Part shown: positions 25,344 to 31,970 of the stretch, piece after piece
Layout: every line of letters begins with the position of its first letter
How positions within the stretch are numbered: position 1 is the first letter of the stretch
Source: a virus
Direction: 5' to 3' (one strand)
Virus record (IMG/VR): IMGVR_UViG_3300028068_000038
Coordinates: 1 to 40,028 of that record
Length of the DNA: 40,028 nt
Translations under genes and position numbers: made by a program
The notes under the pieces: model-generated
Seen by the model: only the letters and a program-made list of their open reading frames with translations
Databases searched by the model: none
Told to the model about the DNA's origin: nothing

Positions 25344-25357
25344 CTCACCCGCCTCCG

Positions 25358-25510
25358 TTAAAGCTTTGCCTTGATGGCCGCTTCGAGAGCCAGCAGCCTG
25401 GTTTCGATGGTTGTTTCCAGGCTCTTGATGGCCGTCCCGATCTTGCCGGAGAAGACCACGCCCACTCCTACGCCGGCCACTGCCGCGATGCAAACCCACA
25501 AAATAACCAT
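25358..25510 (-). CDS. 50-aa membrane protein
   Basis: ATG 25510 shares bases with the TAA of the holin-like gene (TAATG). The product begins MVILWVCIAAVAGVGVGVVF, a single membrane helix, and then forms a charged amphipathic helix (KSLETTIETRLLALEAAIKA). The layout is that of small phage membrane proteins in lysis cassettes. The exact role is unknown. Confidence 0.65.
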   Translation of the reverse strand: MVILWVCIAAVAGVGVGVVFSGKIGTAIKSLETTIETRLLALEAAIKAKL

Positions 25511-25803
25511 TACTTTTCTCCCTCTTGCTGTTGTGCGGGCGGATCACCTCCGCCACGGTTTTTCCAGGCATCCGCGAACTTATTCACGCCGTACAGCGAC
25601 GTGCAAATGCCGCCGACATACATCCCGAGCTGCCCCACAAACGCCGTCAGTTCCGGTACCGTCACCGGCCCCCGAACCTTCATCAGCAGCGCCGTCATCC
25701 ACCCCGTCGCGAAGCCGATCACGATCACCACGCAAATGCGGGCATTGCTGATCGTGCCGTCCGGCTCGCTCAGCCAGGAGTGGACAAAAGCTAGTGGTTT
25801 CAC
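25510..25803 (-). CDS. Holin-like membrane protein
   Basis: GTG 25803 overlaps the preceding TGA (GTGA) and has GGAAGGG upstream, giving 97 residues; the open frame to 25872 has no such site. Two membrane helices are visible (ICVVIVIGFATGWMTALLM at about 23-41, then VGQLGMYVGGICTSLYGV), with an acidic, Gln-rich hydrophilic C-terminus. Size, topology and the place next to the lysozyme suggest a holin, which forms the pore that lets endolysin reach the wall. Homology not confirmed. Confidence 0.6.
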   Translation of the reverse strand: MKPLAFVHSWLSEPDGTISNARICVVIVIGFATGWMTALLMKVRGPVTVPELTAFVGQLGMYVGGICTSLYGVNKFADAWKNRGGGDPPAQQQEGEK

Positions 25804-25985
25804 GACGCCCTTCCAATCAAAATTCCTACCCAAGCAGAATCCAAAGCGAGATAAACGGCCAACATCCCCCAAAAGAGCAGCCCCAGGCCGATGTCCCCGT
25901 CGTCCGAGTCGCTAGAGATGATGCGGCGGTAGAAGACTCCCGCGGTGAAGACCTGTAACACCAATGCGATCAAAAGATCTTTCAT
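25800..25985 (-). CDS. 61-aa two-helix membrane protein
   Basis: ATG 25985 has GGGGAG 8 nt upstream, better than ATG 26024, and gives 61 residues. Helix one is LLIALVLQVFTAGVFY, followed by an acidic loop (SSDSDDGD), then helix two GLLFWGMLAVYLALDSAW. This hairpin topology could act as a second holin or an antiholin beside the next gene, with which it overlaps by 4 nt. Confidence 0.65.
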   Translation of the reverse strand: MKDLLIALVLQVFTAGVFYRRIISSDSDDGDIGLGLLFWGMLAVYLALDSAWVGILIGRAS

Positions 25986-25998
25986 GCGTTCGTCTCCC

Positions 25999-26679
25999 CT
26001 ACTTATGCGCTGCATACCCGGCAACAGCGCCCACAGCTCCGCCGATCACAATCCACTTTGCGGCCGTCACCGTCTTATGCAGCCAATTGCCGCCCTTGGC
26101 CGCCGTCTTCCACTCGTCGCGCTGCGCCGACGTCGCCTGCAGCTCGGTCGCTGTGTCCGCAGCCGTCCGGTTGCAGGAAGCCAGCTTGGCAGAGTCCTCC
26201 TGGCAGTCGATTTCGGCGTTCTGTATCGCGGCGAAATCGACTGCCGGAATCACAATTTGCTGTTGCGGAACTTTGGCCAGGTCCGCCGCTCCCGGCTGCG
26301 CGGGTCCGTTGCCCACCGCCGGTTGGGGCGCTGTCTGAATCGTGATCGGCTGGGGCAACCCTGGAATCAGCTTCGAGGTCTCAGCCACAATGCGCTGCGC
26401 CGTTGCGGGCTGCTGCCGCTGAGCTTCCAGCGATTTCAGTTGAGCGGCGAGCTGCTGCCCGACAGCCCGCGCGTCGCTCTTGGCCTGGTCGATGGTCTTC
26501 TGCTGCGCCGCCGTTTGCGTCTCAGCTTTGAGCCGCGCCGCGCGCTCCTGGAGCCACTCATAACCGCCCAGGGCGGCCAACGCCACTAAGACCGCAATGC
26601 CGATGAAGAGAGGCCAGGACAGAGGTGTCGGTAGCACCGGAGTAGAAGATGTCGTTGGAGTTTGTACTGGAGTCGTCAT
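25999..26679 (-). CDS. Membrane-anchored coiled-coil protein of the lysis cassette (spanin-like?)
   Basis: ATG 26679 overlaps the lysozyme stop (ATGA) and follows GAGGAGG; 226 residues. A Pro/Thr-rich start leads to an N-terminal membrane helix (PLFIGIAVLVALAALGGY). A long Gln/Ala/Lys coiled coil follows (residues 50-110), then a Pro-rich linker and a Cys pair. A second hydrophobic segment lies at the C-terminus (WIVIGGAVGAVAGYAA). Order and topology suggest an inner-membrane spanin (Rz-like), but the C-terminal helix is not usual for one. No partner Rz1 lipobox gene was found. Confidence 0.55.
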   Translation of the reverse strand: MTTPVQTPTTSSTPVLPTPLSWPLFIGIAVLVALAALGGYEWLQERAARLKAETQTAAQQKTIDQAKSDARAVGQQLAAQLKSLEAQRQQPATAQRIVAETSKLIPGLPQPITIQTAPQPAVGNGPAQPGAADLAKVPQQQIVIPAVDFAAIQNAEIDCQEDSAKLASCNRTAADTATELQATSAQRDEWKTAAKGGNWLHKTVTAAKWIVIGGAVGAVAGYAAHK

Positions 26680-27119
26680 GCTGCCTCCTCGCCGCGCCAC
26701 AGGGCCGCTTCCGCTTCGCGCCGGGACTTTAGGCCGTCGTTGACCTCGCCGCCGGTGTGATCCCAGAGCTGTAACTGTTCAACCGCATCGTCGTAGCGGC
26801 CGGCGTTCAAATCTTTGAGCAGCGTGGAGCCGGCGAGACGCGCCGCGCCCAGGTTGAAGACGAAGTCCACCAGCGCATCGAACTGCCCCTGGGAAAGCTG
26901 AACCTTGACCAGGCGCTCAACGGCACCTTTGGCATCATTCACGTCGCTTTCCAGCATTGCGTCCGCCGTGCTCTCGGTAACGCCATTGGGAAACGACTCC
27001 GCAGGCCGGAGTCTGTGACCATAGCCGATGGTCGGGAGGCCTGCGACGTCGAGGTAGACATGGCTGCGAAATCCCTCTGACCGCTTGAGCAATGCGTATC
27101 CCGCCGCACTAAGTTCCAT
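26676..27119 (-). CDS. Endolysin, T4-type lysozyme (GH24)
   Basis: This 147-residue protein has the GH24 triad spacing E15-x8-D24-x5-T30 in the segment SEGFRSHVYLDVAGLPTIGY followed by GH. It would cut the peptidoglycan glycan strand at host lysis. Residues 60-90 hold the conserved FDALVDFVFNLGAARLAGST block. ATG 27119 has GAGGG 5-6 nt ahead. No signal peptide is seen, so export probably needs the holin. It is the first gene of the leftward late operon. Confidence 0.92.
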   Translation of the reverse strand: MELSAAGYALLKRSEGFRSHVYLDVAGLPTIGYGHRLRPAESFPNGVTESTADAMLESDVNDAKGAVERLVKVQLSQGQFDALVDFVFNLGAARLAGSTLLKDLNAGRYDDAVEQLQLWDHTGGEVNDGLKSRREAEAALWRGEEAA

Positions 27120-27151
27120 TTGCCCTCACTCGGGAGGCCCGGCGGCGTTGC

Positions 27152-27177
27152 ATTCAGCGGAAGGCAATACGCTGAAT
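27152..27177. promoter_or_regulatory. Dyad ATTCAGCG-N10-CGCTGAAT upstream of lysozyme
   Basis: A perfect 8-bp inverted repeat separated by 10 nt lies 33-58 nt upstream of the lysozyme start. Arm spacing of about 18 nt centre to centre fits a dimeric regulator on one face of the helix. It could bind a late-gene activator; a hairpin in the leader RNA is the alternative. Confidence 0.45.
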
Positions 27178-27311
27178 CCAACACCGCACGGACGCTCGCT
27201 CTGGTGCCCCACATACTCCTTTCGCCGGAGATGATGGGGTGTTCAGGTCACAGAATAGGGCGCAGTCCTGCTGATCAGTGGGATAGCGGGTGAAGCTGAG
27301 ACAGTTGGTTT

Positions 27312-27340
27312 ACTTCGCGTCGCGGAGTGTGGCGCGAAGT
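27312..27340. other. Inverted repeat ACTTCGCG-N13-CGCGAAGT after the immunity operon
   Basis: The perfect 8-bp dyad starts 16 nt after the stop of the second MuF gene in the direction of transcription. It lacks a T-run, so it may be a weak terminator of the repressor operon or a regulator site. Confidence 0.4.
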
Positions 27341-27355
27341 GGGGTGATTGCGAAA

Positions 27356-27961
27356 TTAAAGCAACTTGAGAATATGATCTGGGCGCGTCTGCAACCAATT
27401 TCGGCACTGCGAGCGTAGAGCCTCGGATACGGGGCGTCCAATCGGTTTACGTGGAGGAACGTCGAAATCCATGATGGGCAAAACCGAGCATCCACACATC
27501 CAGCCGTTTGGTGGAAAGATGTCTTCCCAAATTGGGTCATCAGGGCGAGCGATATATTGATCAAGTGAAGAATGCTTCTTGCAGTATCGGGACATACAGT
27601 CAAGCTGCCAATAAGGAAAATCCTCGTTCGATGACTCTCTGATCTGGTTATATCGATGATACGCGTAGATGTCCAAAACGACGCTAGTGAAGAGGATCTC
27701 TGGCCATTTTCTGGAATCGGAGTGTGGCAGTGCGAATTCATGCCAAGCGGACACGCAATATGGCGCTTCGTCCGAACCGCACCAACGCCTGAAATCTCGT
27801 TCCGTTTCACCCCTTTTAGCGCTTTCAAGGATGCGCTGAGCAATTATCGGAACTGCATCGGCGCGATAAATTCCATCCCAACGGAGGACTTGTTCCACCA
27901 TCGACACTGCGTGCTGCCCCATGTCATAGTTGGTTTTTAAGTTGAAACTAAATCCTGCCAT
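27356..27961 (-). CDS. Second MuF-domain protein, in the repressor operon
   Basis: This 201-residue protein starts at ATG 27961 (GTGAGA 6 nt upstream; GTG 27964 possible). Residues 91-165 match the head MuF protein block by block: EDFPYWQL, HSSLDQYIAR, DPIWEDIFPPNGW and CGCSVLPI. Even the opening AGFSFNL resembles VGFSFEL of the head protein. The region before the MuF domain (first 66 residues of the head protein) is absent. It is not in the head cluster but third in the repressor transcript, so it may be expressed in lysogens. Superinfection control or interference with incoming phage heads is an idea, not shown. No toxin domain is attached. Confidence 0.75.
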   Translation of the reverse strand: MAGFSFNLKTNYDMGQHAVSMVEQVLRWDGIYRADAVPIIAQRILESAKRGETERDFRRWCGSDEAPYCVSAWHEFALPHSDSRKWPEILFTSVVLDIYAYHRYNQIRESSNEDFPYWQLDCMSRYCKKHSSLDQYIARPDDPIWEDIFPPNGWMCGCSVLPIMDFDVPPRKPIGRPVSEALRSQCRNWLQTRPDHILKLL

Positions 27962-27968
27962 CACGTTC

Positions 27969-28343
27969 TCACTTTCGGAAACCTGACATCGCTTTCTCTG
28001 CTTTTGCTGCTGCCTGATCGGCTATGCCCGCGCGAAGGACAGAAGTTTCAATAGAGTGCGAACTCACTAAGCTTTCAAGCGAGGAGAGCCATTCACGTAG
28101 TGCCTTCGCGGCTTGTGCTTCGGCTAGATTGAGTGATTCCGAATCAAGAGCGTCCAGACAGCCGCGCGCGGCCAGATCAGCCTCAGGAAATGCCCCATTC
28201 TGATAATAATCTTCTGCTGTGGAAACGGAAGAATAGGCGATTTGGAGCTGCCTGCGAATTTGCCGATGATGATAATTGTTCGCGAACAGACTGCCCCCAG
28301 CGAGCAAAACAATGGCTGCGACTAGAATTGCGCTCTTTCGCAT
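27969..28343 (-). CDS. Envelope-anchored helical protein
   Basis: The frame opens with ATGATG at 28346/28343 overlapping the repressor stop; the second ATG has the better GAGGG spacing. The 124-residue product has a basic start and one hydrophobic helix (AILVAAIVLLAGGSLFA), either a signal peptide or a membrane anchor, and then about 95 residues of helices rich in Ala, Glu and Ser. No lipobox is seen. Translational coupling to the repressor suggests expression in the lysogen. An exclusion or envelope-modifying role is a hypothesis. Confidence 0.65.
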   Translation of the reverse strand: MRKSAILVAAIVLLAGGSLFANNYHHRQIRRQLQIAYSSVSTAEDYYQNGAFPEADLAARGCLDALDSESLNLAEAQAAKALREWLSSLESLVSSHSIETSVLRAGIADQAAAKAEKAMSGFRK

Positions 28344-28885
28344 CATGCCCTCACTTTCCGGTTCGACGGGGAGAGGGCTTCATTGACCAGCCGTTCGACA
28401 AAAGCGTCGTTTCGCTCTCCAGATTGTCGCCATTCATCGTAGACCCTAGAGATGATCCCAGCGCGGATTTTTGTAGAGAAATAGCCACCGGCCCGATTCA
28501 TTGCAGTTTCGACAGCTTCTAGCACACTTGCCAACAGTTCCGGGTCCGTCGCCTTTCCCTCTTTCCGTTCAGCGCGGACCTCTTGAATCAGACGCCCAGT
28601 TTTGAGTCTTTCCGCAAATCGCGGGCCAGCCTGTTCATACCACCATGTCGCATCATCGTCGATTCGACCAATCGCCATCAACGCCATCGGAGTCGGCGGA
28701 TGGGTACCTTTTTCCCATTCCGAAACAGATCCCTGGCTTACCCCAAGGTGTTCAGCGAAAAGGGCTTGACTCATACCTAGCCGTTTCCTTAAGAGCCGGA
28801 CTTTGGCGGGAATAGAATCAGCCTCTATCGATACTCGATTATTTTTCTTGACAGAACTATCGACCATCGATATATTTCCCCCCAT
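28343..28885 (-). CDS. Phage repressor, XRE-type HTH
   Basis: The start is ATG 28885 (180 residues), or ATG 28867 (174 residues), which has GGGGGG 10 nt upstream. An XRE helix-turn-helix is clear: VRLLRKRLGMSQALFAEHLG, then VSQGSVSEWEKG. The rest is helical and has no peptidase motif, so it is not a LexA/CI self-cleaving type. It reads away from the early operon and its first codons overlap the early promoter and its dyad, the arrangement of an immunity repressor. It heads a three-gene operon. Confidence 0.82.
   Translation of the reverse strand: MGGNISMVDSSVKKNNRVSIEADSIPAKVRLLRKRLGMSQALFAEHLGVSQGSVSEWEKGTHPPTPMALMAIGRIDDDATWWYEQAGPRFAERLKTGRLIQEVRAERKEGKATDPELLASVLEAVETAMNRAGGYFSTKIRAGIISRVYDEWRQSGERNDAFVERLVNEALSPSNRKVRA
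28848..28876 (+). promoter_or_regulatory. Early promoter, TTGACA-17-TATATT
   Basis: TTGACA (28848-28853) and TATATT (28871-28876) are separated by exactly 17 nt, nearly the sigma-70 consensus. Transcription should start near 28883-28884, at or next to the ATG of the Ner-like gene. It drives the rightward early operon and lies within the repressor gene's 5' end. Confidence 0.82.
28858..28872. promoter_or_regulatory. Probable repressor operator TATCGA-CCA-TCGATA
   Basis: A perfect 6-bp inverted repeat with a 3-nt centre fills the spacer of the early promoter. A related palindrome, TATCGATA, is at 28826-28833, followed by TCGATTA. Binding here would block RNA polymerase directly. The likely ligands are the XRE repressor or the Ner-like protein. 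Confidence 0.65.
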
Positions 28886-29105
28886 GGTTCTTTCTCGGCA
28901 CCAATCGCAGCGTACCACGAACCGCGGAGTGCATCGCGCCCTTGTTTACAGAGGGGTCATTTCACGGGTTGCCGGTCGCTTGGGTATCAGTCCCTCCTTC
29001 GTGAGTCGAGTCGCGCGCGGGGTCGGTTCTTCGTCACGGGTTCACGCTGCGCTAGAAGCGGAAACCGCTCGTGTGGAGCGGTCTTTGCGGGAGCGGGCGG
29101 CATGA
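28884..29105 (+). CDS. Ner-like small HTH regulator
   Basis: This 73-residue protein from ATG 28884 matches Mu Ner in size and position (first early gene, opposite the repressor). The HTH is YRGVISRVAGRLGISPSFVS, followed by RVARG. No ribosome-binding site precedes the ATG. With transcription expected to begin at 28883-28884, the mRNA would be leaderless. GTG 28929 is an in-frame alternative. Its ATG sits in the CCATGG that also holds the minus-strand ATG of the repressor. It probably turns down early transcription or the repressor. Confidence 0.65.
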   Translation: MVLSRHQSQRTTNRGVHRALVYRGVISRVAGRLGISPSFVSRVARGVGSSSRVHAALEAETARVERSLRERAA

Positions 29106-29641
29106 CCCAGAGACCGAAACGCATCGAGCAATTGTGCGCACCAATTATCGCCATGATCTCCGTGATCCTGAACTGGTTGAGAGGAAAGCGGATTTCAGAA
29201 ACTCCACAAAGGTCCACTCCTTTCCTATCGCACCAAGAGCCCCGACTTGAACCCGCGAATATATGGTCTCCGAAGAAGTGCGAGGAGCAGGCAGCCAAAA
29301 GTAGAAATATGTGGGCTGACCCCAAGCTGCGCCAAAAGATCATTCGATCAATGCATGAGGCTTCGCTACGCCGCAAAGCAAAAAAGGCTGTGAAGCCGGA
29401 ATGTATTCTCGCCGTCACCCCCCTCAATAACTCTTCGGTTTGCGTTCCGTTTAGGAACCCTTTTCAGCAGGCACATAGTGTGAGGGGTCTTATCGCCGAC
29501 GTAGCCAGGCTGGAGGGCCTTTCGCATGAGCATGTCCGGCAGGTGGCATTGGGGCATCGCACAAGTCGACGGGTGGCCAAGGCATTGACCGCTGAGCTGC
29601 GCAAGCGCGAGAGGCAAGAGCAACGGGAGAAGACGGCATGA
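29102..29641 (+). CDS. HTH protein, paralogous to the Ner-like product
   Basis: This 179-residue protein overlaps the Ner-like gene by ATGA. The C-terminal 50 residues (IADVARLEGLSHEHVRQVAL, then GHRTSRRVAKAL) follow the same residue pattern as the Ner-like HTH and the same charged tail ending in A. The first 110 residues are basic with Trp and no known domain. It may be a second regulator with an added DNA- or protein-binding region. Family not identified. Confidence 0.6.
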   Translation: MTQRPKRIEQLCAPIIAMISVILNWLRGKRISETPQRSTPFLSHQEPRLEPANIWSPKKCEEQAAKSRNMWADPKLRQKIIRSMHEASLRRKAKKAVKPECILAVTPLNNSSVCVPFRNPFQQAHSVRGLIADVARLEGLSHEHVRQVALGHRTSRRVAKALTAELRKRERQEQREKTA

Positions 29642-30129
29642 ACTCATCACGCGTTCACTCTCCCGCATCCCCTCATTCCGTGTCACGGGAGAAGATTGCA
29701 GAAAGTTTTCGCCCCGAGCAGATGGACCTTTACGCCGACCAGGCGCCCCTCCCAGGCAGCCTCAACGACGAAAGCGTCGTTCGCGGCGTCGTCACGGAAG
29801 CCATCCGCCACAGCACCAAAAGCAGGGAAGAGATAGCCGAACAGATGTCCGGCCTTTCCGGCGATCACATCACCGTTCGGATGCTCAATTCCTACACCAG
29901 CGAAGCCGCCGAGCAGCATCGCTGGCCAGCCCAGTACACACGGGCCTTTTGCCAAGTCATTGGTGATTGGGGACTTCTTCGCTGCATATCGGAGCGCTCC
30001 GGTTTCCACTTGATCAACGACGACGAGGTTCTTCTCCTCGATCTCGGTCGCCAGTTTCTGGTTCGCAAGCGGGCCGACGAGAAGATTGCTCTTCTCGAAG
30101 CACAGCTCCATGGGAAGGAAACGCTATGA
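29638..30129 (+). CDS. CII-like regulatory protein upstream of the transposase
   Basis: This 163-residue protein holds REEIAEQMSGLSGDHITVRM, then LNSYTSEAAEQHRWPAQYTR and FCQVIGDWGLLRCISERSGF. These blocks read like the CII/CP76-type regulators found just before transposase genes in Mu-like phages. It starts at ATG 29638 in an ATGA overlap and ends in another with the transposase. It may control transposition or lysogeny choice. The family call is from memory of the pattern. Confidence 0.55.
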   Translation: MNSSRVHSPASPHSVSREKIAESFRPEQMDLYADQAPLPGSLNDESVVRGVVTEAIRHSTKSREEIAEQMSGLSGDHITVRMLNSYTSEAAEQHRWPAQYTRAFCQVIGDWGLLRCISERSGFHLINDDEVLLLDLGRQFLVRKRADEKIALLEAQLHGKETL

Positions 30130-31970
30130 GCGCACAGCTCGCGTTGACCCTCCCCCTTCCGATGCCCGTTGCATCCCCGCAGCGCGTGCTGCTTCCTGAT
30201 CCAGACGATCAGGCTCAAGCCGAATCCCGCCTCGCCACACTGCAGATGCTCTTCGATTACCGGCGCGATCCCGCTCGATTCGGCAGGCTATGCCTCAACG
30301 ATGGCACGCCGGTGACCAGCTCCAGCCGCATGGTTGCCTACATGGCTGAGTCAGCGGGCGTGAGCGAAGGCACGATCTGGCTCTGGTTGCGTCGCTTTCA
30401 GCACGGCGGCCTCGCGGAGCTGGCTGACCACAAACGCAAAGACAAGAATCAGTCGCGCTTCTTCGCAGCCTATCCCAAGGCCGCCTGGCTCGCAGCCTAC
30501 CTCTTCCTCACTTGCAAACAGAGTTGCATGGTGGCCTACGAGGCCATCGTCCGCGACCCGGCGATGGTCGAAGTTCCGCCCGAGGATCTGCCCAGCTACG
30601 AGACGGTGAGACGCTGGCTTGCCTCAATGCCGCCCTCACTCACTGTCTACGCGCGGAACGGCCGCAAGGCCTACCAGGAGCGCATGAGTCCCTATCTCAC
30701 GCGCGGCTTCACGGATGTCTATTCCAACGCCGTCTGGGTGGGCGACCACATGATCCACGATGTGGAGTGCTTCAACGATACGTTTGGAAACGTGGAGTGG
30801 GGCGCGCCGATCCGCATCCGGCTTACCGGATGGCTGGACTATCGCTCGCGGATGCCCATGGGCGCGAGCTGGTGCTGGGAAGGCAGCTCGCGTTCAATCG
30901 CCGCGGCTCTGCGGCGCGGCGTCACCACATACGGCCCTCCCGAGTGCGTCTACGTTGACAACGGTAAAGACTACCGCAAAGTGGGCAAGGGCGCGCTTCC
31001 CGGCTACATGATGGAGTCGCCTCTGGCGCCAAAGAATTGGTGGAAGTCTGAGATAGATTCCATCGCCGCCACCGGCTTTCTGGCGCGTCTCGGCATCGCA
31101 CTCACTCACTGCGCGCCTTATCACGGGCAAGCAAAGCACATCGAGCGATTCTGGGGATCGGTCCACGAACACTTCGATAAATGCTTTCCGACATACACCA
31201 GCGGCAACCCTTTCACGCGCCCCGATGCCACCTCCGCAGCCATGATGGAGCACCGCAAGCTGGCGCGCCATGGTCATGTCGCTGACTCGAACCATCCGAA
31301 GGCCAGCCTCTTCATTGCCGCCTGTCTGGCGTGGATGGAGGAATATGCTGACACGCCGCACACGGGCGAAGGAATGGACGGTGGCACCCCGCGCCAGGTC
31401 TTCGAGGCCAATCTTAATCCCCGGCAAAAACCTACGCCGGATGCGGCCACGCTCGCACTGCTGATGGCCGAGCACGAAAAGCGCCTGGTGCAGGAGTGCG
31501 CAATCCACCTGAATAAGCGCCGGTACACGCCCATCGACCAGCCTGGTTGGATCGCTCTCCACAATCTCAATTCGTGCGAAGTGCTGATCGCCTATGAACC
31601 AGGCGCGCCGGAAGACGCGGCCGCTTTGGATCTGGATGGAAACTTTATCTGCGCTCTGCGGACTGAGGAACTCGTCAGGTTCGCACCTGGTGATCCGCAC
31701 ACCAAATCCCTGGTGCAAGAAAGTATGCGCCAGCGCCGGCACCTCGAAAAGCAAACGCGCGAGGCGCTGCAAACCATCTCCCTCGTCGCCCGCCAGAACG
31801 GCGCTCAGTCGCCGCTGGAAGCCATGGCCAGCAGGCTGCAACTGCCCGCCGATACCAACATCTCCGACCTCGTTACGCAGCGCAAACCACGCTTCGGACC
31901 GGACAAACAGGCCGTCGCGCCCAAAAGCGCCTCGGAAATAGCCAGCAGTTTTTTGGAGGAACTCAAATGA
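30126..31970 (+). CDS. Transposase, MuA-like DDE
   Basis: ATG 30126 overlaps the preceding stop (ATGA), with AAGGAAA upstream; the open frame from 29967 is not used. The 614 residues include an N-terminal HTH (YMAESAGVSEGTIWLWLRRF at about 72-91) and an integrase-type core with D207 (VWVGDHMIHD), D278 (VYVDNGKDYR) and E340 (AKHIERFWGS). The rest is a Mu-type C-terminal domain (LNKRRYTPID region near 465) and a helical tail for MuB contact. It cuts and joins phage ends to target DNA during replicative transposition. MuA has 663 residues; this is slightly shorter. Confidence 0.93.
   Translation: MSAQLALTLPLPMPVASPQRVLLPDPDDQAQAESRLATLQMLFDYRRDPARFGRLCLNDGTPVTSSSRMVAYMAESAGVSEGTIWLWLRRFQHGGLAELADHKRKDKNQSRFFAAYPKAAWLAAYLFLTCKQSCMVAYEAIVRDPAMVEVPPEDLPSYETVRRWLASMPPSLTVYARNGRKAYQERMSPYLTRGFTDVYSNAVWVGDHMIHDVECFNDTFGNVEWGAPIRIRLTGWLDYRSRMPMGASWCWEGSSRSIAAALRRGVTTYGPPECVYVDNGKDYRKVGKGALPGYMMESPLAPKNWWKSEIDSIAATGFLARLGIALTHCAPYHGQAKHIERFWGSVHEHFDKCFPTYTSGNPFTRPDATSAAMMEHRKLARHGHVADSNHPKASLFIAACLAWMEEYADTPHTGEGMDGGTPRQVFEANLNPRQKPTPDAATLALLMAEHEKRLVQECAIHLNKRRYTPIDQPGWIALHNLNSCEVLIAYEPGAPEDAAALDLDGNFICALRTEELVRFAPGDPHTKSLVQESMRQRRHLEKQTREALQTISLVARQNGAQSPLEAMASRLQLPADTNISDLVTQRKPRFGPDKQAVAPKSASEIASSFLEELK

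Larger units (their letters stand above)
27120..27355. other. 236-nt non-coding leader between late and immunity operons
   Basis: No gene is supported here. It contains the dyads at 27152-27177 and 27312-27340. As the upstream region of the leftward late operon it should hold the late promoter. I cannot pick out a convincing -35/-10 pair, which fits an activator-dependent promoter. Confidence 0.6.

Noticed and set aside
27310-27843. 177-codon frame overlapping the second MuF gene
   Set aside because: The MuF motifs lie in the other frame and this frame has a Ser/Arg/Thr composition typical of shadows.
29967-30125. Extended N-terminus of the transposase from 29967
   Set aside because: It overlaps the CII-like gene; ATG 30126 has an ATGA overlap and a ribosome-binding site like every neighbour.
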